A stretch of DNA of 6,106 bases, taken from the NCBI GenBank assembly GCA_027858635.1, contig JAQICG010000431.1:1-6106 (forward strand), read 5' to 3'. Made by a program: the position numbers and the translations under genes. This stretch comes from Gammaproteobacteria bacterium. GTDB taxonomy: Bacteria > Pseudomonadota > Gammaproteobacteria > SZUA-229. Of the stretch, positions 1 through 4,922 are shown piece after piece (position 1 is the stretch's first letter; every line of letters begins with the position of its first letter). The notes below the pieces were generated by a model. It worked only from the letters and a program-made list of their open reading frames with translations. It was not told where the DNA came from and made no database searches.

Positions 1-8
1 AAATTAAT

Positions 9-250
9 GTCCGCAGATAAATACCGGCAAAAACAAAACTTAAGGCCTTTAGTCCACAGATGAACGCAGATGAACACAGATAAGATCAAAAGCAAAGCAT
101 ATATCCGCGAAAAACGCCAAGGACGCGAAAAAGGCAAAAATAATAACTTCAAAGGTTTTTTCGCGTTCTTCGCGGATACAGATTTTGACTTTATCTGTGT
201 TCATCTGTGGACTAATTATCTTTTATCTTCACCTACATTCATCTGCGGGC
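9..250. repeat. Possible outer, degenerate repeat arms around the left palindrome
   Basis: Outside the clear palindrome at 49-215 there is a second, looser inverted pair. GTCCGCAGAT at 9-18 faces ATCTGCGGGC at 241-250, matching 9 of 10 bases when one is reverse-complemented. The motif is the same one that forms the tip of the right-hand repeat (GTCCGCAGAT, read on the minus strand from 1374). The stretches between (19-48 and 216-240) are AT-rich and do not pair well. This may be an older repeat copy into which the 49-215 palindrome was inserted, or an eroded outer part of one larger element. No gene is visible in 1-266. The only open frame there (plus strand from 70) lies in the repeat and runs antisense into the end of folP. 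Confidence 0.35.
49..215. repeat. Palindromic repeat element, left copy (downstream of folP)
   Basis: This is a 167-bp imperfect inverted repeat. The outermost 17 bp (TTAGTCCACAGATGAAC, 49-65) pair perfectly with 199-215. Inner arms meet around 104-133 and 157-176 (CCGCGAAAAACG facing CGTTCTTCGCGG), with an AT-rich centre near 138-156. The left arm has an exact 10-bp rhythm (TGAACGCAGA at 61-70, TGAACACAGA at 71-80) and then four 9-bp units from 107 to 142, the first being GCGAAAAAC. The right arm lacks one 10-bp and one 9-bp unit. About 46 bp of the left arm (80-127) match the minus strand of the right copy (1355-1311) with about four substitutions and a 2-bp gap, so both belong to one family, oppositely oriented. 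No transposase is encoded and no clear target duplication is visible. A mobile or hairpin-forming role is inferred. Confidence 0.85.
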
Positions 251-266
251 TAAACGCCCTAACACC

Positions 267-1094
267 TCAATCCAGCACCCTGCAAAGCTCTAACGCGTCC
301 CGGGTTTCGGCGACATCGTGCACCCGAAACCATCGCGCCCCTTTGCCATAGGCGATCACGGCGGCAGCGACACTGCCAATAAGCCGCTGTTCAACCGGTC
401 GATCGAGAATCGTGCCCAGCATACTTTTGCGCGAGACCCCGATTAACACCGGAAAATCCAGCGCACAGAGTTCAGGCAGTCGCGAAAACAGCTCGATATT
501 ATGCTCCAGCGATTTACCAAAGCCGAAACCGGGGTCGAACAATATCTGCTCCACAGCAATACCTGCCTCCATACAATACTGCGCCCTGGCCAGTAAAAAA
601 TCACGTACCTCAGCCACCACACCTGAATATTCCGGACTCTGCTGCATGGTGCGCGGCTCACCCTGCATATGCATCAAACATACCGACACACCCAGTTCGG
701 CACAGCATTCCACCGCACCCTCAGCCCGTAAGGCTTTAACGTCATTAACCAGATTCGCCCCAGCCCGCACGGCGGCGGCCATCACCTCCGGCTTGCTGGT
801 GTCGATCGAAATCTGAACTTCGCACTGCCGGCGAACGGCCTCGATCACCGGCACCACCCGTTCAATCTCCTGCTCCGCATTCACCGGCTGCGCCCCCGGA
901 CGCGTGGACTCACCACCCACATCAATCACCTGCGCACCCTCAGCCTGCATCGCCAGCGCCCGCGCCACTGCGGCATCGACACGATCATACTCGCCGCCAT
1001 CGGAAAATGAATCCGGCGTGACATTCAGAATACCCATAATCACCGGTTCATCACCGGCCATTAGCTGATCTATTGTTAAAGTTGCAACACTCAT
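267..1094 (-). CDS. folP: Dihydropteroate synthase
   Basis: The enzyme condenses 6-hydroxymethyl-7,8-dihydropterin diphosphate with p-aminobenzoate to give 7,8-dihydropteroate in cytosolic folate synthesis. It is the target of sulfonamides. The 275-residue protein has the complete DHPS TIM-barrel signature set in order: NVTPDSFSDGG (24-34), GGESTRPG (60-67), DTSKPEV (98-104), MHMQG (141-145), DPGFGFGK (187-194), SRKS (221-224) and RVHD (257-260). Length agrees with E. coli FolP (about 282). I chose the ATG at 1094. An in-frame GTG at 1100 would add only two residues, and neither has a good Shine-Dalgarno; a short ORF ends 2 nt upstream and may couple translation. It lies 354 bp after ftsH, behind a terminator and a palindromic repeat, so it probably has its own promoter, which I could not identify. 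No glmM is visible downstream before the window ends. Confidence 0.97.
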   Translation of the reverse strand: MSVATLTIDQLMAGDEPVIMGILNVTPDSFSDGGEYDRVDAAVARALAMQAEGAQVIDVGGESTRPGAQPVNAEQEIERVVPVIEAVRRQCEVQISIDTSKPEVMAAAVRAGANLVNDVKALRAEGAVECCAELGVSVCLMHMQGEPRTMQQSPEYSGVVAEVRDFLLARAQYCMEAGIAVEQILFDPGFGFGKSLEHNIELFSRLPELCALDFPVLIGVSRKSMLGTILDRPVEQRLIGSVAAAVIAYGKGARWFRVHDVAETRDALELCRVLD

Positions 1095-1096
1095 AA

Positions 1097-1180
1097 TCAC
1101 GCCATAAAAAAGCCGAAGCCGAAAAGCACTAACTTAAGCGCTTTCACCCACAAACTCAAACGCCGGGCAGGAAATTTCAT
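1097..1180 (-). CDS. Candidate 27-residue leader or small membrane peptide upstream of folP
   Basis: An ATG at 1180-1178 opens a 27-codon frame ending in TGA at 1099-1097, just 2 nt before the folP ATG (the junction reads GCGTGATTATG). The peptide starts MKFPARR, has further lysines at positions 13 and 16, and ends in a hydrophobic run (LVLFGFGFFMA). This gives a basic N-terminal half and one possible short membrane segment. folP has no convincing ribosome binding site, so termination-reinitiation from this frame would explain its translation. Against it: the ATG has only a weak, distant AAGGG upstream, the frame is short enough to occur by chance, and I recognise no family. The gene also contains a hairpin-capable stretch (AAAGCGC at 1145-1139 facing GTGCTTT at 1130-1124). 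Confidence 0.27.
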   Translation of the reverse strand: MKFPARRLSLWVKALKLVLFGFGFFMA

Positions 1181-1210
1181 GATCACAATAAAACACCCTT
1201 AAAAACTTAT

Positions 1211-1374
1211 GTCCTCAGTTGAACGTAGATAAAAACCTAAAAACAACAGTTCGCGAAAAACGCCAAAGACGCGAAAAGGGCAAAAAAATTAATAGTTTAA
1301 AAGCTTTTTTGGCGTCCTTGGCGTTGTTCGCGGATATGTTTTGCTTTTGACCTTATCCGCACTCATCTGCGGAC
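1211..1374. repeat. Palindromic repeat element, right copy (between ftsH and folP)
   Basis: This is a 164-bp imperfect inverted repeat related to the one at 49-215 but reversed. The tips GTCC (1211-1214) and GGAC (1371-1374) pair. The core is a strong hairpin: 1250-1272 faces 1312-1333 with about three mismatches over 22 bp, around an AT-rich loop near 1280-1308. The left arm carries four 9-bp units from 1253 to 1288, beginning GCGAAAAAC; the right arm carries matching units read on the minus strand. The stretch 1311-1355, read on the minus strand, is nearly the left arm of the other copy. It sits between the ftsH terminator and folP and fills roughly half of the 354-bp gap. The remainder (1095-1210) holds only the candidate short ORF and no clear promoter. 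Confidence 0.85.
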
Positions 1375-1401
1375 CACATTTTTTATTCATAACGCGAACG
1401 C

Positions 1402-1429
1402 AAAAAAGGAGGCCGAAGCCCCCCTTTTT
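1402..1429 (-). terminator. Rho-independent terminator of ftsH
   Basis: Read on the minus strand, the segment forms a 12-bp stem, AAAAAGGGGGGC and GCCTCCTTTTTT, closed by a C(UUCG)G tetraloop, one of the most stable RNA loops. Two pairs are G-U wobbles; on the plus strand these become A-C mismatches, so the hairpin favours ftsH's direction. The T-run serves as both stem and U-tract. It begins about 20 nt after the ftsH stop codon. Confidence 0.9.
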
Positions 1430-1448
1430 ATATCACTTTACAAGACGA

Positions 1449-3389
1449 TTAATGCTGACCCGCCGGGCCGCCGATTTTTCCATCGGATTTTTCATCCTCA
1501 TCCGATTCGGCAGTTTCCGGCTTTTTGGAATCATCGCCACCACTGTCATCTGTATCCACCCAGTCCTGAGGCGGTGGTGGCACATTGCCTTCCATCAGGG
1601 CGTCAATCTGAACCACGTCGATGGTCTCGTACTTCATCAAGGCCTCAGCCATCATGTGCAGGACATTAATACGCTCGGTCAGAATGTTTTTCGCACGTTC
1701 ATAGTTACGATCGATAAATGCTCGAATCTCTTCATCGATAATGCGCGCGGTATCGTCAGCCATGGTCTTGTGCTGCGTAACTGAACGCCCCAGAAAGACC
1801 TCGCCTTCGTCTTCAGAGTATGTCAATGGCCCCAGGCGCTCAGACAGACCCCATTTGGTGACCATGTTACGTGCGATGTCTGTCGCTCGCTCAATGTCGT
1901 TTGACGCGCCGGTAGTGACTTTTTCCACTCCCATTATCAGCTCTTCAGCCAGGCGTCCGCCAAATAAACTCGAAATCATGCTTTCCAGCTTTTGCTTGCT
2001 CTGACTATAGCTGTCTTCCAGCGGCAAAAACATGGTCACACCCAGCGCACGTCCACGCGGAATGATGCTGACTTTATAGACCGGATCATGCTCGGGTACC
2101 ATACGACCGACAATGGCGTGACCGGCTTCATGATAAGCCGTATTGCGCTTTTCGACTTCAGACATCACCATGGAACGGCGTTCGCTGCCCATCATGATCT
2201 TGTCTTTAGCGCGCTCAAAGTGCGACATATTCACATCTTTGCTGTTCTCGCGCGCCGCAAACAATGCGGCTTCGTTTACCAGATTCGCCAAATCTGCACC
2301 CGAAAATCCCGGTGTGCCACGCGCAAGAATGGATGGCTTCACGTCTTCCGCTGTCGGCACTTTACGAATGTGCACCTTGAGAATCTGCTCGCGGCCGCGA
2401 ATATCCGGCAATGGCACCACCACCTGACGGTCAAAACGACCGGGACGCAATAAAGCCGGGTCCAGTACGTCGGGACGGTTGGTAGCAGCGATCACAATCA
2501 CACCCTCGTTGCCTTCAAAACCGTCCATCTCAACCAGCAGCTGATTCAAAGTCTGTTCACGCTCGTCGTGACCACCGCCTACACCGGCACCGCGTTGGCG
2601 ACCGACGGCATCAATCTCGTCGATAAAAATAATACAGGGGGCGTGTTTTTTGGCGGTTTCGAACATGTCGCGTACCCGCGACGCACCGACACCGACAAAC
2701 ATTTCAACAAAATCCGAACCCGAGATGGTGAAGAAAGGCACCTTGGCCTCGCCCGCAATCGCCCTGGCCAGCAGAGTTTTACCGGTACCGGGTGAGCCCA
2801 TCATCAGTACGCCGCTGGGGATCTTGCCGCCCAGCTTCTGGAATTTGGTCGGGTCTTTCAAAAACTCAACCAGTTCAACCACCTCTTCCTTAGCCTCTTC
2901 GGCACCGGCGACGTCTTCAAAGGTCACCTTGATCTGGTCTTCGCCCAGCATGCGTGCCTTACTTTTGCCAAAGGACATCGCGCCGCGGCCACCGCCACCA
3001 CCGCCCTGCATCTGACGCATGAAGAAGATCCAGACGCCGATGAGCAACAAGAACGGGAACCAGGAAATGAGTATCTGCACCCAGATAGACTGATCTTCCG
3101 GTGGTGCCGCCTCAATTTCCACGTTGTACTGGAGCAGATCGCCGATCATGGCGGTATTATCGGTCTCCGGGCTATAGCTGCTGAATACAGCCCCCGTTCC
3201 CAGCTTGCCCTTGATATCCTGGCCATTGATCTTGACCTGATTAACCTCGCCCTGCTTCACCATTTCGATGAATACGGAATAAGGGATGGATTGCACAGGC
3301 GCGGTGGGTTTACTAAAGTTATTGAACACCGACAGCAATACAATTGCAATCACTGCCCATAACACTAGATTTTTAGCGAGATCGTTCAA
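1449..3389 (-). CDS. ftsH: ATP-dependent zinc metalloprotease FtsH
   Basis: This is the inner-membrane AAA+ protease, which forms a hexamer. In E. coli it degrades sigma-32, LpxC and unassembled membrane proteins. The 646 residues compare with 644 in E. coli. In order: a membrane helix near 8-23, a periplasmic domain near 26-100, a second helix near 103-124, and a glycine-rich linker (129-136). The AAA+ module has Walker A GSPGTGKT (198-205), the pore FVG (231-233), Walker B FIDEID (255-260) and arginine fingers R315 and R318. The protease has HEAGH (420-424) and the third zinc ligand in GASND (D498). The tail from about 603 is acidic and Pro/Gly-rich. Walker A has Ser199 where FtsH normally has Pro. 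Translation must start at TTG 3389, because TAA directly precedes it and GGAG lies 6 nt upstream; the MNDLAKN start matches other gammaproteobacterial FtsH proteins. It follows rlmE by 48 bp, so co-transcription is likely. Confidence 0.98.
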   Translation of the reverse strand: MNDLAKNLVLWAVIAIVLLSVFNNFSKPTAPVQSIPYSVFIEMVKQGEVNQVKINGQDIKGKLGTGAVFSSYSPETDNTAMIGDLLQYNVEIEAAPPEDQSIWVQILISWFPFLLLIGVWIFFMRQMQGGGGGGRGAMSFGKSKARMLGEDQIKVTFEDVAGAEEAKEEVVELVEFLKDPTKFQKLGGKIPSGVLMMGSPGTGKTLLARAIAGEAKVPFFTISGSDFVEMFVGVGASRVRDMFETAKKHAPCIIFIDEIDAVGRQRGAGVGGGHDEREQTLNQLLVEMDGFEGNEGVIVIAATNRPDVLDPALLRPGRFDRQVVVPLPDIRGREQILKVHIRKVPTAEDVKPSILARGTPGFSGADLANLVNEAALFAARENSKDVNMSHFERAKDKIMMGSERRSMVMSEVEKRNTAYHEAGHAIVGRMVPEHDPVYKVSIIPRGRALGVTMFLPLEDSYSQSKQKLESMISSLFGGRLAEELIMGVEKVTTGASNDIERATDIARNMVTKWGLSERLGPLTYSEDEGEVFLGRSVTQHKTMADDTARIIDEEIRAFIDRNYERAKNILTERINVLHMMAEALMKYETIDVVQIDALMEGNVPPPPQDWVDTDDSGGDDSKKPETAESDEDEKSDGKIGGPAGQH

Positions 3390-3399
3390 TTAATACTCC
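3387..3399 (-). promoter_or_regulatory. ftsH ribosome binding site and TTG start
   Basis: On the minus strand, GGAG (3399-3396) is followed by 6 nt and the TTG start (3389-3387). An in-frame TAA occupies 3392-3390, so no longer N-terminus is possible in this frame. The next in-frame ATG lies inside the periplasmic domain and would remove the first membrane helix. The rare start codon may hold down FtsH synthesis; that effect is inferred. Confidence 0.75.
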
Positions 3400-3437
3400 A
3401 AATTAGCTTGACTATATATTAGCCATGATTAACGTTA

Positions 3438-4058
3438 CTACAATTTATAACCGGTGGCCAGTGCGTATATTTCCCGGCTTCTCGCTCTCGAAGCTTTTGG
3501 TTTTCGCACCACCACCTTTGAAAAATGCTGTTTCATGGCTCGATGATAGTCATCAAAACCCTCGCCCTGAAAGAGTTTGACCAGTAAAGCGCCACCCGGT
3601 TTAAGCATCTGCTGAGCAAGATCCAGCGCCAGCTCGGCCAGTTAGTAGGTGGGCGGAATATCCTCGACATCCACACCATTTATATTGGGTGCCATATCCG
3701 AAAAAACAAGGTCTGCTTTAACCTCCCCCATGGCCTGCACCAAATTATCAAGCGCTTCATCCTCTCTGAAATCACCTTCTATGATATGCACGCCGGCGAT
3801 TGGTTCCATCGGCAGAATATCCAGCGCAATCATCCGCCCCTTCTTACCCACCAATTTAACCGCATATTCAGACCAGCCCCCGGGCGCGGCGCCGAGGTCA
3901 ATCACCGTCATGCCCGGTTTTATCAGGCGGTCTTTTTCCTGAATCTCGATCAGCTTGTAAATCGCGCGCGAGCGGTAGCCGTCCTTCTGGGCACGCTGAA
4001 CATATTCGTCGTCGAAATGTTCTTTTAGCCACTTTTTACTGCTCTTACTGCGACTCAT
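3438..4058 (-). pseudogene. rlmE: 23S rRNA (uridine 2'-O)-methyltransferase RlmE with in-frame stop
   Basis: RlmE (RrmJ/FtsJ) methylates the 2'-O of U2552 in 23S rRNA using S-adenosylmethionine, a late step in 50S assembly. The full frame has 206 codons before its TAG at 3440-3438, close to the 209 residues of E. coli RlmE. Before the break it has K35, the SAM motif DLGAAPGGW (54-62) and SDMAPN with D121. A TAA at 3644-3642 is codon 139. The same frame then continues with LAELALDLAQQ, KPGGALLVKLFQGEGFD and KASRARSRE, ending in LATGYKL. The catalytic K161 and E196 (E. coli K164, E199) lie after the stop, so the 138-residue product would lack half of the K-D-K-E tetrad. There is no frameshift. 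Gammaproteobacterial homologues read PRAM(Y/F)L here; this one reads PPTY-stop-L. It could be a true null allele, a readthrough gene or a sequence error. The ATG start fits homologues and faces yhbY. Confidence 0.88.
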
Positions 4059-4063
4059 CTACG

Positions 4064-4094
4064 GTGACTCATGATATAGTTCGACAATTATAAT
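4064..4094 (+). promoter_or_regulatory. Candidate yhbY promoter
   Basis: A perfect -10 hexamer TATAAT occupies 4089-4094. The best -35 is GTGACT at 4064-4069, with a long 19-bp spacer. Transcription would begin near 4101, leaving only about 13 nt before the ATG at 4114. The motif lies in the divergent gap between rlmE and yhbY, as expected. Confidence 0.5.
4087..4092 (-). promoter_or_regulatory. Candidate -10 of the divergent rlmE promoter
   Basis: The octamer ATTATAAT (4087-4094) also reads TATAAT on the minus strand at 4092-4087, which would place a transcript start near 4080, about 20 nt upstream of the rlmE ATG. A TTGAAA at 4110-4105 is only 12 bp away, too close for a standard -35, so this is weaker than the plus-strand call. 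Both promoters would share the same melted region. Confidence 0.35.
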
Positions 4095-4113
4095 GCTCTC
4101 GGCTTTTCAACTT

Positions 4114-4407
4114 ATGTCTTTAACCAAAAACCAGCTTAAACATCTACGCGGCCTCTGCCACTCACTCAACCCTGTCGTCCGGATTGGACAGAAAGGCCTG
4201 ACCGACGAGGTGCTCAGCGAACTCGAAATCGCACTGAATCATCACGAGCTGGTCAAGATTAAAGTCTCGGTCGATGACCGGGAAGCGAGGCAGAAGTTAA
4301 TAGAACAAATTTGCGCACAAAGCGGATCAGAAAAAATACAGGTCATCGGGAAAACCGTGTCCGTCTACCGCCGCAACGAAAGCGACCCGGTTATTGAACT
4401 GCCATAA
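4114..4407 (+). CDS. yhbY: CRM-domain ribosome assembly RNA-binding protein YhbY
   Basis: YhbY is a small cytosolic RNA-binding protein of the CRM (chloroplast RNA splicing and ribosome maturation) family; in E. coli it associates with pre-50S particles. The 97 residues match the E. coli length and cover one whole CRM domain. Visible landmarks are LKHLRGLCHSLNPVV (8-22), the family GxxG loop as GQKG (25-28), ALNHHELVKIKV (40-51) and QVIGKTVSVYRR (76-87). I start it at ATG 4114 (MSLTKNQ), which aligns with homologues. The upstream in-frame ATG at 4093 overlaps the TATAAT box and adds seven residues with no counterpart. No Shine-Dalgarno precedes 4114, so translation may rely on a short, unstructured leader. 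It is divergent from rlmE, another 50S maturation gene, and convergent with greA 25 bp away, with no terminator hairpin in between. Confidence 0.95.
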   Translation: MSLTKNQLKHLRGLCHSLNPVVRIGQKGLTDEVLSELEIALNHHELVKIKVSVDDREARQKLIEQICAQSGSEKIQVIGKTVSVYRRNESDPVIELP

Positions 4408-4432
4408 AAGTCCGCCTGCACCCGACAGTCTC

Positions 4433-4909
4433 CTAGATATATTTGATTGAGATAATCTCGAGGCTTCTCAAACCACCGGGAGTCTGCACATCGACTACAT
4501 CACCTTCTTCCTTACCAATCAGTGCGCGTGCAATGGGAGAGCCGATTGAGATCTTATTGAGTTTGATATCTGCTTCATCGTTACCCACGATCTGATAGGT
4601 CACTTCATCACCGGTATCATCATCGGCTACCACCACGGTCGAACCGAAAACCACTTTGCCGTTAGCATCAATTTTGGTGACATCAATAATGGTGGCATTA
4701 CCGAGTTTGGATTCAATATCCTTGATCCGGCCTTCAATAAAACTCTGCTGATCACGGGCGGCATGGTATTCGGCATTCTCTTTCAGGTCACCGTGAGCAC
4801 GTGCTTCCGCAATCGCCTCGATCACTTTAGGTCGTTCTACCGACTTCAAGCTCCTCAACTCATCCTGCAATCTCTCTGCACCATGAACGGTAATGGGCGC
4901 TTTATTCAT
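4433..4909 (-). CDS. greA: Transcription elongation factor GreA
   Basis: GreA enters the secondary channel of RNA polymerase and stimulates cleavage of the backtracked transcript 3' end, rescuing stalled complexes. The protein has 158 residues, as in E. coli. Residues 1 to about 75 form the antiparallel coiled coil, with the conserved tip HGDLKENAEYHAA (39-51) carrying the Mg-coordinating acids D41 and E44. The C-terminal FKBP-like domain includes SPIARALIGK (124-133) and the family ending near VQTPGG (141-146). The ATG at 4909 has an excellent AAGGAG 7 nt upstream that overlaps the carB stop. The carB-greA spacing of 10 bp implies co-transcription, with a separate greA promoter inside carB possible but not seen. 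The stop faces the end of yhbY. Confidence 0.98.
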   Translation of the reverse strand: MNKAPITVHGAERLQDELRSLKSVERPKVIEAIAEARAHGDLKENAEYHAARDQQSFIEGRIKDIESKLGNATIIDVTKIDANGKVVFGSTVVVADDDTGDEVTYQIVGNDEADIKLNKISIGSPIARALIGKEEGDVVDVQTPGGLRSLEIISIKYI

Positions 4910-4916
4910 AGCTGTA

Positions 4917-4922
4917 CTCCTT
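4917..4922 (-). promoter_or_regulatory. greA Shine-Dalgarno overlapping the carB stop codon
   Basis: On the minus strand AAGGAG (4922-4917) lies 7 nt before the greA ATG, and its first two bases are the last two of the carB TAA (4923-4921). Ribosomes ending carB could pass directly to greA, which suggests translational coupling. Confidence 0.85.

Noticed and set aside
107..142. CRISPR array or minisatellite from the 9-bp repeats
   Set aside because: The units are far too short, have no spacers and form part of a palindrome; no cas genes are present.
247..262. Terminator for folP (GGGC-GTTTA-GCCC hairpin on the minus strand)
   Set aside because: The stem is only about 4 bp, and no U-tract follows; GCAGATG comes directly after.
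70..351. Plus-strand open frame of 93 codons
   Set aside because: It lies in the palindromic repeat and then antisense to the folP 3' end. It has no ribosome binding site, and its composition simply reflects the repeat units.
1095..1097. GTG at 1100 as the folP start
   Set aside because: It adds two residues only and has no better ribosome binding site than the ATG at 1094; it cannot be excluded, but there is no reason to prefer it.
1341..1784. Plus-strand open frame of 147 codons overlapping the repeat, terminator and ftsH 3' end
   Set aside because: It crosses the repeat and the ftsH terminator and runs antisense to ftsH; no recognisable domain.
3600..3660. Frameshift as the cause of the rlmE break
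   Set aside because: I translated through the stop: conserved RlmE sequence continues in the same frame to the TAG at 3440-3438, so the lesion is a stop codon, not an indel.
4093..4113. Earlier ATG start for yhbY
   Set aside because: It overlaps the TATAAT box, has no ribosome binding site and adds seven residues absent from homologues.
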